DNA of 64,000 nt from an alpha proteobacterium BAL199 (GCA_000171835.1 ABHC01000001.1:526464-590463); one strand, 5' to 3'. Shown: positions 8,312 to 19,935, counted from the stretch's first letter. Notes: a model not told the origin generated them from the letters alone. A program made the numbers and translations.

Positions 8312-9232
8312 TCAGCCAGAGTCGTGGCTGGCCGGTTCCAGACCGACCTCCTCGAACACGAAGGCGCGGAACGCCGCCACGACCGGGTCGTCGCGACGGG
8401 CCTCGGGATAGCATAGCCAGTAGCTGGCTGAGGCGCCGATGGGCCGGTCGCTCAGGATCCGTAAGACGCCCTGGGCAATCAGCCCCTCGGCAAGTGCCAC
8501 CCGCCCCAGAACGACCCCTTGGGCCGCCATGGCCACGTCGATCAGAACCCCCGCCTCGTGGAACACCGCACCGCTCGATACGTCGGCACCGATCAGGCCG
8601 GCGTCGGCGAACCATTGGCGCCAGAGGTCGCGGCTTTCCTCATGCTGCAATGGCAGCGACGCGATGATCGAGGCCGGCAGGGGCAGTTGCGTTGTGGCCA
8701 GACCGTGACGTTCCAGCAGCACGGGTGACGCCAGCGGCTTGGCGTAGCCGGGCATCAGCCGGTGCGCCGTGAGTCCGGGCCAGGGACCCGAGCCGTAGCG
8801 GATCGCGACGTCGACGCCTTCGCGCGCCAGATCGATCAGCCGGGTGGAGTGCTCCAGCCGCACGTCGATCTCCGGATGGCGGGCGCTGAACGCGGCGAGC
8901 CGGGGCACGATCCAGCGGTGGGCGACCGAGGGGGCCGACGAGATGGTCAGGATCCGCCGGTCGGTCTGCGCGCGCAGTTCCGACGCCCGCGCCGCGATCC
9001 GGTCGAAGGCGTCGGTGACCACCGGCAGCAGGCCGATGCCGGCCTCGTTCGGGATGATCCGCCGATGCTCGCGGCGGAACAGCGGCCGCCCGATCCACTC
9101 CTCAAGGGTCCGCAACTGGTGACTGACGGCGGCATGCGTTACCGACAGTTCCTCGGCCGCCTTGGTGACGCTGCCCAGCCGGGCGGTCGCCTCGAAGGCA
9201 CGCAGGGCGGTCAACGGCGGCAGGGTGCGCAT
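8312..9232 (-). CDS. LysR family transcriptional regulator (GcvA-like)
   Basis: This 306-aa protein has an N-terminal winged helix-turn-helix (ALRAFEATARLGSVTKAAEE, then LSVTHAAVSHQLRTLEEWIG) and a periplasmic-binding-protein-like effector domain. The PPLTALRAFEA start is typical of the GcvA-like subgroup. A perfect 9-bp palindrome with a 4-bp centre lies 10 bp upstream of its start codon (9242-9263), and a small open frame begins at 9352 on the opposite strand. The classic LysR arrangement is a regulator divergent from its target with the operator in between, so the small gene is the most obvious target. Confidence 0.9.
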   Translation of the reverse strand: MRTLPPLTALRAFEATARLGSVTKAAEELSVTHAAVSHQLRTLEEWIGRPLFRREHRRIIPNEAGIGLLPVVTDAFDRIAARASELRAQTDRRILTISSAPSVAHRWIVPRLAAFSARHPEIDVRLEHSTRLIDLAREGVDVAIRYGSGPWPGLTAHRLMPGYAKPLASPVLLERHGLATTQLPLPASIIASLPLQHEESRDLWRQWFADAGLIGADVSSGAVFHEAGVLIDVAMAAQGVVLGRVALAEGLIAQGVLRILSDRPIGASASYWLCYPEARRDDPVVAAFRAFVFEEVGLEPASHDSG

Positions 9233-9241
9233 ATCTGTAAA

Positions 9242-9263
9242 TTCACCTAACAGATTAGGTGAA
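9242..9263. promoter_or_regulatory. candidate LysR-type operator palindrome
   Basis: TTCACCTAA (9242-9250), a 4-bp centre CAGA, and the exact reverse complement TTAGGTGAA (9255-9263). It lies between the LysR-family gene (start 9232) and the divergent small gene (start 9352). The T-N11-A core common to LysR boxes fits inside the palindrome. The regulatory role is inferred from position and symmetry. Confidence 0.65.
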
Positions 9264-9351
9264 AACGTATCGTTTGAGCCAGGCCCTGTACAGCGCGATC
9301 TATAGACGGACAGGCAGAACCAAACCTGCCTAATTTGTAAGGAGATCTGTC

Positions 9352-9576
9352 ATGTTGAGCGACGCGCTGTTTCGCCTTGTGAATGTCGCCGGTGGGCTCG
9401 GATTGGACGATTCGCTGTGGCGCCGCCAGGTTCTCGGGCCCGCGCCGTCGAACGCACGTGCCTCGGCGCGCCGGCGGATCGCCGAGGCCGCCAGCCGCTG
9501 GGGCGAGGAAACGTTGAGCCGGATCGAGGATCTTCCGTGCACCGCCGCGCGTCAGCGCGCCATCAGCGGCTTATGA
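9352..9576 (+). CDS. small uncharacterised protein (74 aa)
   Basis: The frame is preceded by a textbook Shine-Dalgarno AAGGAGA 6-7 bp before the ATG, the strongest reason to accept it as a gene. The product is mostly helical in look: a hydrophobic start (MLSDALFRLVNVAGGLGLDD), then a basic, alanine/arginine-rich middle (ARASARRRIAEAASRWGEE). There is no signal peptide, no cysteine pair and no family I recognise. It is divergent from a LysR-type regulator with an operator-like palindrome between them, so it may be that regulator's target. It is not an obvious DNA-binding protein. Confidence 0.5.
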   Translation: MLSDALFRLVNVAGGLGLDDSLWRRQVLGPAPSNARASARRRIAEAASRWGEETLSRIEDLPCTAARQRAISGL

Positions 9577-9605
9577 CCGTGTTCCGAGGCGTGTGTTCCG
9601 GACGC

Positions 9606-10073
9606 TCAGCCCAGAATATCGCGGATCATCGCGATCAGCGGCGCATCGGCCGGCGGCATCGGATAGTCGCCGAGTCGCACCGGCCGGACCCACTTGATCG
9701 CCTGGCCCTCGCGTGGGGTGACCGTGCCGACCCAGCGCCGGCAGGCGTACAGCGGCATCAGCAGATGGAACGTCTCGTAGCGGTGCGAGGCGAAGGTCAG
9801 CGGCGCCAAGCAGGACTCCGCCGTGTCGATGCCGAGTTCTTCCTTCAACTCACGGATCAACGCGGCTTCCGGGGTTTCGTCCGGGTCGACCTTGCCGCCC
9901 GGAAACTCCCATAGCCCGGCCATCGACTTGCCCTCGGGGCGCTGGGCGATCAGCACCCGGCCGTCAACATCGACCAGGGCGACGGCAACCACCAGCAACG
10001 TCGGCAGGGCCTGCAGATCGCCGGATGGGCCGGCAGCCATGCAGCCGTCGAGGTCGCTCATGCCTGCCGCCAT
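9606..10073 (-). CDS. mutT: Nudix hydrolase, 8-oxo-dGTP diphosphatase MutT
   Basis: This 155-aa protein contains a complete Nudix box: GGKVDPDETPEA then ALIRELKEELGI, matching GX5EX7REUXEEXGU. It also has the flanking LIAQRPEGKSMAGLWEFPGG typical of MutT. MutT removes oxidised dGTP from the nucleotide pool and prevents A:T to C:G transversions. It begins 7 bp after the stop of argJ on the same strand, an order conserved in alphaproteobacteria. The start may be 10073 or the ATG four codons later (10061); neither has a strong ribosome site. Confidence 0.92.
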   Translation of the reverse strand: MAAGMSDLDGCMAAGPSGDLQALPTLLVVAVALVDVDGRVLIAQRPEGKSMAGLWEFPGGKVDPDETPEAALIRELKEELGIDTAESCLAPLTFASHRYETFHLLMPLYACRRWVGTVTPREGQAIKWVRPVRLGDYPMPPADAPLIAMIRDILG

Positions 10074-10080
10074 TGGCTGG

Positions 10081-11316
10081 TCAGCTGCGGTAGTCGGCGT
10101 TGATGTCGATGTAGCCGTGGGTCAGGTCGCAGGTCCACACCGTCGACCGGCCGGAGCCGATGCCGACATCGACGGCGATCTTGATCTCCTGGCCCTTCAT
10201 GTGGGCGGCCACCGGTGCCTCGTCGAAACCCTCGACCCGGGCGCCGTCACGCGCCACCGCCACGCCGCCGATGTCGATGGCGAGCCGGTCGCGGTCGGCT
10301 TTCTGGCCGGACTTGCCGACCGCCATGACGATCCGGCCCCAGTTGGCGTCCTGGCCGGCGATCGCGGTCTTGACCAGCGGCGAGTCGGCGATGGCGAGCG
10401 CGATCCGCCGGGCGGCCCGCTCCGATGCGGCGCCGGTCACCGTGATCTCGATCAGCTTCTGCGCGCCTTCGCCGTCGCGCACGACCTGCAGGGCCAGATC
10501 CTTCAGCAGGTCTTCCAGCTTGGCCCGGAAATCGCGGAGCGCCGGTTCGCCCGGCCCCTCGATTGCCGCGTGCGAGACCTGGCCGGTCGCGAACAGCATG
10601 AGGGTGTCGCTGGTCGAGGTGTCGCTGTCGACCGTGATGGCGTTGAAGGTGCGAGCCACCGTTCGGGTCAGCAGCGCCTGCAGGACATCGGCCGGGATCT
10701 TCGCGTCCGTCACCACGAACGACAGCATGGTTGCCATGTCCGGGGCGATCATGCCGGAGCCCTTGGCGATGCCGTTGATGCGTACCGGAACGCCGCGGAT
10801 GTTGGCGGTGCGGGTCGCGGCCTTTGGAAACGTGTCGGTGGTCATGATGGCGCGGGCGGCGTCAGCCCACGCGTTGCCGGACAGTCCGGCCTGGGCGGCG
10901 GGCAGGGCGGCGACGATCCGCTCGTAGGGCAGCGGTTCGCCGATCACCCCGGTCGACGCCAGCATGATCTCCGCCGGTGCACAGCCCAACTGCCCCGCGG
11001 CGGCCGCTGCAGTCTCGGTGCAGGCGGTATGACCCTTTGCGCCGGTGAACACGTTGGCGTTGCCGGCGTTAACCACCAGTCCACGCGCCCGTCCAGCCGG
11101 TAGGTGCTGGCGGCACCAGTCGATCGGCGCCCCCGGCATCTGGTTGCGGGTCAGGACCCCAGCAACCGTGGTGCCGGCGGCGAATTCCGCCAGAAGCACG
11201 TCGCGTCGACCTTTGTAGCGGACCCCGGCTTCGACCGCGGCAAAGCGGCAACCGGCGATCGCCGGCAACTCAGGTTGGTGAGCGGGCGCAAGGGGCGAGA
11301 CAGGAAGCGGGGCCAC
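10081..11316 (-). CDS. argJ: bifunctional ornithine acetyltransferase / N-acetylglutamate synthase
   Basis: This 411-aa protein of the ArgJ family transfers the acetyl group from N-acetylornithine to glutamate, closing the cyclic arginine pathway. The self-cleavage site is visible as DMATMLSF near the middle, where cleavage before the threonine yields alpha and beta chains and exposes the nucleophile. The C-terminus ends in THGYIDINADYRS as in the family. The start codon is GTG with AAAGG about 7 bp upstream. Whether it also makes acetylglutamate from acetyl-CoA cannot be read from sequence. It sits between a parvulin gene and mutT. Confidence 0.95.
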   Translation of the reverse strand: MAPLPVSPLAPAHQPELPAIAGCRFAAVEAGVRYKGRRDVLLAEFAAGTTVAGVLTRNQMPGAPIDWCRQHLPAGRARGLVVNAGNANVFTGAKGHTACTETAAAAAGQLGCAPAEIMLASTGVIGEPLPYERIVAALPAAQAGLSGNAWADAARAIMTTDTFPKAATRTANIRGVPVRINGIAKGSGMIAPDMATMLSFVVTDAKIPADVLQALLTRTVARTFNAITVDSDTSTSDTLMLFATGQVSHAAIEGPGEPALRDFRAKLEDLLKDLALQVVRDGEGAQKLIEITVTGAASERAARRIALAIADSPLVKTAIAGQDANWGRIVMAVGKSGQKADRDRLAIDIGGVAVARDGARVEGFDEAPVAAHMKGQEIKIAVDVGIGSGRSTVWTCDLTHGYIDINADYRS

Positions 11317-11349
11317 GGACTGGACCTTTCGCGGTCGGAATGGACACGA

Positions 11350-11374
11350 CGGCCCGGCTGCAACAGCCGGGCCG
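11350..11374 (-). terminator. strong GC hairpin between the parvulin gene and argJ
   Basis: CGGCCCGGCTG (11350-11360) and its exact reverse complement (11364-11374) are separated by a 3-bp loop. The 11-bp stem begins 4 bp after the parvulin stop codon on the minus strand. No T-run follows, so it is either a weak intrinsic terminator, a processing or mRNA-stability element, or an attenuator that lets some transcription reach argJ. Confidence 0.5.
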
Positions 11375-11378
11375 ATGG

Positions 11379-12260
11379 TTACTGCGGTGCGGGGATCGGC
11401 GTCCCGTCGGGACCGAAGCGCTCGATCTTTACCCCGGCGCGCAAGGTATCCAGCTTGGCGGTAATCAGCTCGCGGCTCAACTCAGAAGCGAGCTGGTCGC
11501 GGACCTGCTCGAATGCCGGCGCCTCGGTCGTCCGCTTTTCCACCAGCTTGATGACGTGCCAGCCGAACTGGCTCTTCACCGGCTCCTTGGAATAGGTACC
11601 CGGTGTAAGGGCGAACGCTGCCTGGGAGAACTCCGGAACCATCTGCTCGGCGCTGAACCAACCGAGGTCGCCGCCTTCGGCGCCTGCCGGGTCGGTGGAG
11701 CGCTCCTTCGCCAGAGCGGCAAAGTCGCCACCTTTGTCGAGATCGGCGATCACCGCCTTGGCCTGGTCCTCGGTGTCCAACAGGATGTGGCTGGCGTGCG
11801 CCTCCTCGCGGCCGCTCTGTTCGGCGGCGAAAGTCTTGTAACGCTCGCGCAGGGCGTCTTCGGTCACCTGGGCGGCGATCGTCTCGGTCAGATAGACCTG
11901 GGAGAGCACCTGGTCCTCGGCCCGCCGGATGCGGCGTGCAACGTCCTCGCGCTTGGCCAGATCGGCGGCCCGCGCGGTGTTGGCGATCAGCCGACCATCA
12001 ATGGCGCGTTCCAGCAGCGCCGGGTAGATCGTCTGCAACGGCATCTGCCGGTACTGGGGCGGCAGGTCCTCGCGCATCGCGATCAGATCGGCCAGCGTGA
12101 CCTCGCCGTCGCCGACTTTGGCGACCACCATCTTGGCGGGATCAAGGTCAGCGGCCTTCTCGGCGGCTGGTGCGGCGGTCTGGGCCAGCAGGGGACTCCC
12201 CGCGGCGGTGACCGCAAGCAAGGCGATGGCGGCGAGGGCCGCGGAGCGCAGAAACGGCAT
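11379..12260 (-). CDS. exported parvulin-type peptidyl-prolyl isomerase
   Basis: This 293-aa protein has a signal peptide at residues 1-30 (basic MPFLRS, hydrophobic core, SPLLAQ). A SurA-like helical N-domain and one parvulin (rotamase) domain at about 150-250 follow: HASHILLDTEDQAKAVI, STDPAGAEGGDLGWF and SQFGWHVIKL. Such enzymes help fold outer-membrane and periplasmic proteins. A Shine-Dalgarno AAAGGA precedes the start at 12260; an in-frame ATG at 12428 is rejected because it would bury the signal peptide. The gene is divergent from the PAS locus and near secA, an export-related setting. Confidence 0.9.
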   Translation of the reverse strand: MPFLRSAALAAIALLAVTAAGSPLLAQTAAPAAEKAADLDPAKMVVAKVGDGEVTLADLIAMREDLPPQYRQMPLQTIYPALLERAIDGRLIANTARAADLAKREDVARRIRRAEDQVLSQVYLTETIAAQVTEDALRERYKTFAAEQSGREEAHASHILLDTEDQAKAVIADLDKGGDFAALAKERSTDPAGAEGGDLGWFSAEQMVPEFSQAAFALTPGTYSKEPVKSQFGWHVIKLVEKRTTEAPAFEQVRDQLASELSRELITAKLDTLRAGVKIERFGPDGTPIPAPQ

Positions 12261-12577
12261 CGGGTGTCCTTTCGCTGTCGTCGGTCCGGCGTCGATCCGG
12301 ACAGGGGCGCCGCCGCCATGCACCGGCGGGTCGCAGGGGTACCAGATCACCGAATCCCGGACAAGCATGCCAGCGGCTCCCCCCAGCGGTTCCGCGGTGC
12401 TTCGGCCGGGCACGTCCAACTCACTCATGGCTGCATGCCCAGACGATGGTGTCCGCTGTCCAGTGGTGTGTATTTATGCGTGTGTGAATCAATATTAAGC
12501 AATTTTTAGGAATATAAAGTTAAGAAAATTAACGAATGTCGAATCTGAGTTTGGAGAAATTACTTCTGGAAGTTGTA
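12261..12577. other. divergent intergenic region with AT-rich segment
   Basis: About 317 bp lie between the parvulin gene and the PAS gene. The half near the parvulin gene is GC-rich and has an open frame without support. From about 12470 to 12577 the sequence becomes strikingly AT-rich (for example AATATTAAGCAATTTTTAGG), which probably holds the promoter of the PAS gene. No RNA gene or riboswitch is evident. Confidence 0.5.
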
Positions 12578-13600
12578 ATGTTTGGATTCACCACCTCGAC
12601 ATCGAGCCACACTGTCGAAGCGAAACTCGACGCGATCGACCGGTCACAGGCGATCATTGAGTTTGAGCTCGACGGTACGATTCGAACGGCGAACCACAAC
12701 TTCCTCTCAGTCTTGGGCTACTCCCTCGACGAAGTTCAAGGCAAGCATCACAGCCTGTTCGTCGAGCCGGCCTACCGGGACAGTGCCGACTACAAGGAGT
12801 TCTGGGCGCGGCTCGGCCGCGGCGAGTTCCAGGCGGCCGAGTATAAGCGGATCACCAAGGACGGACGAGCGGTCTGGATCCAGGCTTCCTACAATCCAAT
12901 ACTGGATCGCAACGGCAAGCCGACCGGGGTGATCAAGATCGCCAGCGACGTGACCCAGCAGAAGCTGCACACCGGTCTCGCCGGTATCGACGAAGAAGCC
13001 GGGCGTTGGCTCGCGGACCGCACCCGAGGCGCGGATGTCAAACACCACGCCGGTTGCGCGAAAGTCGAAACTGTTGCGGAACTCCACGCCGCCGACGTTC
13101 AGCGCGAGCCGGCCGTCGTCGGCCTCCAGCGACAGCCGGACATCCTCGAACGACACGCCGATCGGCAGGCGGTCGTGGTTTTCGGCGTACGCGCGGTAGC
13201 GGGGCAGGGCGTCGCGCACCCATCCCAGGGCGGCCTGCTGGAAACTGCTGACCAGCCCGGTGGTCCGGCGCGGGTCGATGCCCAGCAGGGTTTCGGCCAT
13301 CTGCCGGATCGCCTGCCCGGCGCGGCGCAGCACGCTGTCCAGGTCGCCGGTCAGAATCGCCGCCGAACGGCTGATCACCACCTCGGCATCCTTGCGCACG
13401 ACGTTGGCGGCGCCGCCATAGGCCCGGGCGGCGCGCGCCGCCGGCGAACGGCGGTCGACGGTGAACGCCTCATCGGGGTACCGGTCGTCGTCGTCCGCCG
13501 GGTCGTCGGAAGGGTGGTCGGAATCCCGACGTTGCCCGCGTTCACTGCCGCGCAGGCGTATGGAAAGCCGCATAGGCTCTGCGGACCCAATGCCCACTGA
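12578..13600 (+). CDS. PAS-domain protein resembling a chemoreceptor N-terminus, 3' part not native
   Basis: GGAAG precedes ATG 12578. Residues 1-135 form a good PAS domain of the kind found at the start of soluble chemoreceptors: [64 protein letters not shown] and [11 protein letters not shown]. After about residue 135 (near position 12978) the translation becomes arginine/alanine-rich and is simply the antisense of the gene on the other strand. A receptor of this type would continue with another PAS and a methyl-accepting signalling domain; both are missing. It is probably a receptor gene truncated by rearrangement, or a single-PAS protein with a junk tail. Confidence 0.6.
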   Translation: MFGFTTSTSSHTVEAKLDAIDRSQAIIEFELDGTIRTANHNFLSVLGYSLDEVQGKHHSLFVEPAYRDSADYKEFWARLGRGEFQAAEYKRITKDGRAVWIQASYNPILDRNGKPTGVIKIASDVTQQKLHTGLAGIDEEAGRWLADRTRGADVKHHAGCAKVETVAELHAADVQREPAVVGLQRQPDILERHADRQAVVVFGVRAVAGQGVAHPSQGGLLETADQPGGPARVDAQQGFGHLPDRLPGAAQHAVQVAGQNRRRTADHHLGILAHDVGGAAIGPGGARRRRTAVDGERLIGVPVVVVRRVVGRVVGIPTLPAFTAAQAYGKPHRLCGPNAH

Positions 13601-13636
13601 CGCCGTCAGTGGCGGTCCCACGATGCTGTCGACCAT
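12707..13636 (-). CDS. uncharacterised protein, 3' end fused into antisense of PAS gene
   Basis: The first 220 or so residues look like a real protein: an acidic low-complexity stretch ([17 protein letters not shown]), an amphipathic helical region ([41 protein letters not shown]), then [20 protein letters not shown] and [20 protein letters not shown]. The last part, from about 12975 downward, reads only the reverse of the PAS domain and is not credible as native. I recognise no family. The start could be 13636 or the internal ATG at 13573. Its real 3' end may have been lost in the same event that truncated the PAS gene. Confidence 0.5.
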   Translation of the reverse strand: MVDSIVGPPLTASVGIGSAEPMRLSIRLRGSERGQRRDSDHPSDDPADDDDRYPDEAFTVDRRSPAARAARAYGGAANVVRKDAEVVISRSAAILTGDLDSVLRRAGQAIRQMAETLLGIDPRRTTGLVSSFQQAALGWVRDALPRYRAYAENHDRLPIGVSFEDVRLSLEADDGRLALNVGGVEFRNSFDFRATGVVFDIRASGAVREPTPGFFVDTGETGVQLLLGHVAGDLDHPGRLAVAIQYWIVGSLDPDRSSVLGDPLILGRLELAAAEPRPELLVVGTVPVGRLDEQAVMLALNFVEGVAQD

Positions 13637-13824
13637 GTCTCGTCTTTCGGCCTGACGGCCGCCTCTCCCGCTTCAGGATGCAGGCAGTGCCGCGAAAACG
13701 CAACAAATCGGCGGCTTCCCAGGCTTCCAAGCGACCACCCGTCGCGTTGACAGCGCGCCGACGGCCCCCTAAATGTCGGTGTCTCGACGGCCCGCCGGCC
13801 GGCGCGCACAACTCGAGGACATCC

Positions 13825-16587
<2,763 letters not shown>

Positions 16588-16647
16588 TGCACTGACCGTT
16601 CGCGAAGGCCGTGACGGACCGGCGCATGGCGCGCGGATGAGACGGCG

Positions 16648-17385
16648 ATGACGCAGAACATCTACGACAACGCTGAGTTTTTCGCTGGCTACAGCCAACT
16701 CGGCCGCTCGGTCGGGGGATTGGCCGCGGCGGCGGAGTGGCCGGCTCTGTGGGCAATGCTGCCGGAAATGCGCGGCCTGACGGTTGTGGATCTGGGCTGT
16801 GGATTCGGTTGGTTCTGCCGCTGGGCGCGGGAGCAGGGTGCCACCCAGGTTCTCGGCCTCGACGTATCGGAGAACATGCTGGGCAGGGCGAGAGCCGAAA
16901 CGTCGGATACGGCGATCGTCTATGAACGCGCCGACATGGAACGGCTTGTTCTACCGGCAACCACGTTCGATTTGGCGTACAGCTCACTGGTCCTGCATTA
17001 TGTGGCGGATCTCGGCCGGCTGTTCGCCGAGGTTCGCCGGGGCCTCGCACCCGGCGGCGCGTTCGTCTTCTCAATCGAGCACCCGATCTACATGGCTCCG
17101 ACGGCTCCAGGATGGTCGGTCGATGCAACGGGGCGAAAAACTTGGCCGGTTGATCGATACCTCGTTGAAGGCCCTCGCACGACCAACTGGCTGGCCGAAG
17201 GTGTCATCAAGCATCACCGTACCATCGGAACGACGATTAATTTGCTGATTCGCACCGGTTTTGAAATCGCTCATGTCGAGGAATTCTGCCCGACAGAAGA
17301 ACAGATCTCGGCGAGACCCGAATTACTTGAGGAACTCGAACGACCGATGTTCCTGCTGGTCGCGGCACGGGTATCGAGTACGTAA
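16648..17385 (+). CDS. class I SAM-dependent methyltransferase
   Basis: This 245-aa protein has a Rossmann methyltransferase core: motif I VVDLGCGFGWFCRWA near residue 47, acidic motif II VLGLDVSENML, FDLAYSSLVLHYVADL and LAPGGAFVFSIEHP. The N-terminal YDNAEFFAGYSQLGRSVGGL and SIEHPIY are typical of a widespread small-molecule methyltransferase family with unknown substrate. It follows secA by 60 bp on the same strand but is functionally unrelated to it. Confidence 0.85.
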   Translation: MTQNIYDNAEFFAGYSQLGRSVGGLAAAAEWPALWAMLPEMRGLTVVDLGCGFGWFCRWAREQGATQVLGLDVSENMLGRARAETSDTAIVYERADMERLVLPATTFDLAYSSLVLHYVADLGRLFAEVRRGLAPGGAFVFSIEHPIYMAPTAPGWSVDATGRKTWPVDRYLVEGPRTTNWLAEGVIKHHRTIGTTINLLIRTGFEIAHVEEFCPTEEQISARPELLEELERPMFLLVAARVSST

Positions 17386-17522
17386 AAATACCTAACGAGA
17401 TCGTTCCCGACGTCAATCGGCTGTTAACCTCGCTCGCCTATCCTCACGACATCTTGCCACCCGTACTGCTGCGATAGGACAGCGCGTCGGGATGCAATGG
17501 CGGATCCCAGCAGGAGGGAAGC

Positions 17523-18125
17523 GTGAGAATGAACACAGTATGCGGAACGGCATACAACTCGATGACGAGCGCAGGCGGACGCGTGCTCGAGCATGCGAAT
17601 GATTCCGTTCTGCCGATCGTTGATCATCGCCTCTATGCTCTCCTCTCCTATTGGCTGGCGTTGCGAGACGGCCGGTCGATCCCGAATCGTCAGGATTTCG
17701 ATCCGACCAAGGTGCCGTTCCTGCTCAACGGCTTCTGGATCCTCAAGCGTGATGCGGCGACTGGACGGTATCGATTCCATCTCGCCGGTGAAGAAATCCG
17801 CTCATTGCTTGGCCGGCGCATTGTTGGCGAATACGTCGACGATCTGTTCGTGGAGCATGGCCGGCAGTTCACCGAAACGCTCGATCAAGTGACATCCATG
17901 CCGGGCATTCACCACATGATCGGTTCGGCCTATCAGAGCGGACGGCACGGCGTGCACACCGAGCGGCTTGCCCTGCCGATGGCCGACAACGGTGTGATCG
18001 ACACGGTTTTCGGCGCGACCGTCTACCAGTGGCCGACTGCCGTGCTCGCTGGGGTCGCGCGGTTCTCCGGAACGGCTACGCAAGCCGTCGTGCCGATTTC
18101 CGTCCTCGATCGCACGGCTCGCTGA
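17523..18125 (+). CDS. PAS_5-type small PAS protein
   Basis: This 200-aa protein matches the layout of the PAS_5 family common in Rhodospirillales: YWLALRDGRSIPNRQDFDP, VPFLLNGFWILKRDAATGRY, FHLAGEEIRSLLGRRIVGEY. There is no output domain, so it may sense a ligand and signal through a partner. AGGAGG at 17512-17517 lies 5 bp before the GTG at 17523 and 11 bp before the ATG at 17529; GTG is chosen for spacing. A relative with the same layout lies at 42482-43006. Confidence 0.75.
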   Translation: MRMNTVCGTAYNSMTSAGGRVLEHANDSVLPIVDHRLYALLSYWLALRDGRSIPNRQDFDPTKVPFLLNGFWILKRDAATGRYRFHLAGEEIRSLLGRRIVGEYVDDLFVEHGRQFTETLDQVTSMPGIHHMIGSAYQSGRHGVHTERLALPMADNGVIDTVFGATVYQWPTAVLAGVARFSGTATQAVVPISVLDRTAR

Positions 18126-18140
18126 AGCCCATCCGGACGC

Positions 18141-19067
18141 CTATTTCCCCCAGCGCAATGCCAGTACGTCTGCGTCGCGCGCCAACTCAAGCAGGCCGGC
18201 CTTGGTGGCCGGATGCAGTGCCTCCAGTGGATGGCGCACGGCGTCGCTCTTGATCACCCCGCCTTCCATCATCACGGTCTTGCAGGCACGCAGGCCGCAC
18301 TGCCGGTTCTCGTAGTTGATCAGCGGCAGGATCCGCGCATAGGTCTCGGCCGCTTCTTGACGTCGGCCGGCCAGATGGTGGACGACCACTGGCTTGATCA
18401 GGTCAGGTAGTAGGGCGCTGCACATGGTGCCGGTCGCCCCGGCGTCCAGGTCCGCCATCAAGGTGATGGATTCCTCACCGTCGAACGGACCTTGGATTGC
18501 GTTGCCGCCGGCTTCGATCAGCGCTCGCAGTTTCGATGCCGCGCCCGCCGTCTCGATCTTGAAGTAGGTGACCTGCGGTACCGCCTTTGCCAGCCGGACC
18601 AGGAACGGCACCGACAGGGCGACACCCGACAGCGGCGCGTCCTGCACCATGATCGGCAGGCCCGATGATTCTGCCACCGTGGCGAAATGCTCCTCGATGC
18701 CCTTCTCGTCGGCGCGCAGTCCGGTGCCGTGATAGGGCGGCATCAGCATCAGCATGGCGGCACCCGCCTGGGCGGCGCGCTTGGAACGCTCGGCCGCCAG
18801 CCGAGTGGAGAAGTGGCTGGTGGTGACGATCACCGGCACCCGGCCGGCAACATGGGACATGCACAGATCCAGCAAGGTCTCGCGCTCGGTATCGGACAGC
18901 AGGAACTGCTCGGAGTAGTTGGCCAGGATGCAGATCCCGTCGACGCCCTGGTCGATCATGCAATCCAGCACCCGCTTTTGCCCATCGAGGTCAACGCCTC
19001 CGGACGGGGTGAACGGGGTCGGCGCGATCGGGAAGATGCCGCTGCGGGCGACGGTCGGCGGGGCCAT
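18141..19067 (-). CDS. DapA/N-acetylneuraminate lyase family aldolase
   Basis: This 308-aa TIM-barrel protein of the dihydrodipicolinate synthase superfamily has the Schiff-base lysine in TYFKIET (about residue 174) and the early FPIAPTPFTPSGGVDLDGQ typical of the family. It lacks the specific features needed to call it lysine-pathway DapA. Its neighbour on the same strand is an HpcH/HpaI-type aldolase, and a hydroxyacid dehydrogenase is divergent, so a role in breakdown of keto-deoxy acids is more likely than lysine synthesis. GGAGGA lies 6 bp before the start. Confidence 0.82.
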   Translation of the reverse strand: MAPPTVARSGIFPIAPTPFTPSGGVDLDGQKRVLDCMIDQGVDGICILANYSEQFLLSDTERETLLDLCMSHVAGRVPVIVTTSHFSTRLAAERSKRAAQAGAAMLMLMPPYHGTGLRADEKGIEEHFATVAESSGLPIMVQDAPLSGVALSVPFLVRLAKAVPQVTYFKIETAGAASKLRALIEAGGNAIQGPFDGEESITLMADLDAGATGTMCSALLPDLIKPVVVHHLAGRRQEAAETYARILPLINYENRQCGLRACKTVMMEGGVIKSDAVRHPLEALHPATKAGLLELARDADVLALRWGK

Positions 19068-19152
19068 GGTCTAGTCCTCCAGTGGAGCTGTTGGCTCTGG
19101 ATTGAGTGGCATTCGAGGCGGTGAATCTGCCTCCGTCAAGCGTAGGCACCGC

Positions 19153-19935
19153 CTACAGCATCGCGCGGAGCACCTTGGTGCGCTCGTTTGCCGCCGCCAT
19201 CAGCAACGGCAGGTCGTTGCCCCCCAGAATGAACCGGGCGCCGATGCCGATGTAGCGCTGCATCAGCGGAGGGTCATAGACACCGCCCATGCCCGGATGC
19301 TTGCCGTGTGCCTTGCAGGCCGCCACGACGCGCTCGTAGGCGGCGGTGATGTCGGGATGCCCGAACTGGCCGGGGATGCCCATCTCCATGCTGAGGTCGC
19401 TGGTTCCGATCAGCAGCGCGTCGACGCCCGGGACCGCGGCGATTTCCTCGGCGTTGGCGATCGCGGTTGGGGACTCCAGCATCACAACCAACAGGGTTTC
19501 GCGATTGATCGTCTCGGTCGCCTCGCCCATCGGGTGGGTCCGGAAGTCGAGCTGCGGCAGCCCGCCGGTGACCGATCGGTGGCCAATCGGCGGATAACGG
19601 CACTGGCTGACCATCCGGGCGGCGGTTGCGGCGTCGTCGACATGCGGCACGACGATGCCCTGGGCGCCGCCGTCGAGCACGCGGGTGGCGTGGAACGACT
19701 CGTATCCCGGTACCCGGACAATCGGTGTAATCCCGGCGTCCTGGGCGGCCACGCAGATCTGCACGGCGGTATCCAGGTCCATGGAGTTGTGCTCCATGTC
19801 GATGAACAGCCAGTCAAACCCAGCGGTGCGCATCGCCTTGGCGATGTCGACGGTGCGGGCTTGGCGCAGGCCAACGCCCAGGGCCAATTCGCCGGCACGC
19901 AACCGGTCCAGGGCAACGTTTTTCAGTTCGATCAC
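19153..19935 (-). CDS. HpcH/HpaI family class II aldolase
   Basis: This 260-aa protein of the 2-keto-3-deoxy-glucarate/4-hydroxy-2-ketoheptanedioate aldolase family has metal-site segments FIDMEHNSMD, VVMLESPTAIANAEEI and DALLIGTSDLSMEMG, with the substrate segment RVPGYES. These enzymes split 2-keto-3-deoxy acids to pyruvate and an aldehyde using a divalent metal. The GTG at 19935 has GGAGAGA just upstream and gives the usual length; ATGs farther upstream at 19959 and 20052 are alternatives. It precedes the DapA-like gene by 85 bp. Confidence 0.85.
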   Translation of the reverse strand: MIELKNVALDRLRAGELALGVGLRQARTVDIAKAMRTAGFDWLFIDMEHNSMDLDTAVQICVAAQDAGITPIVRVPGYESFHATRVLDGGAQGIVVPHVDDAATAARMVSQCRYPPIGHRSVTGGLPQLDFRTHPMGEATETINRETLLVVMLESPTAIANAEEIAAVPGVDALLIGTSDLSMEMGIPGQFGHPDITAAYERVVAACKAHGKHPGMGGVYDPPLMQRYIGIGARFILGGNDLPLLMAAANERTKVLRAML

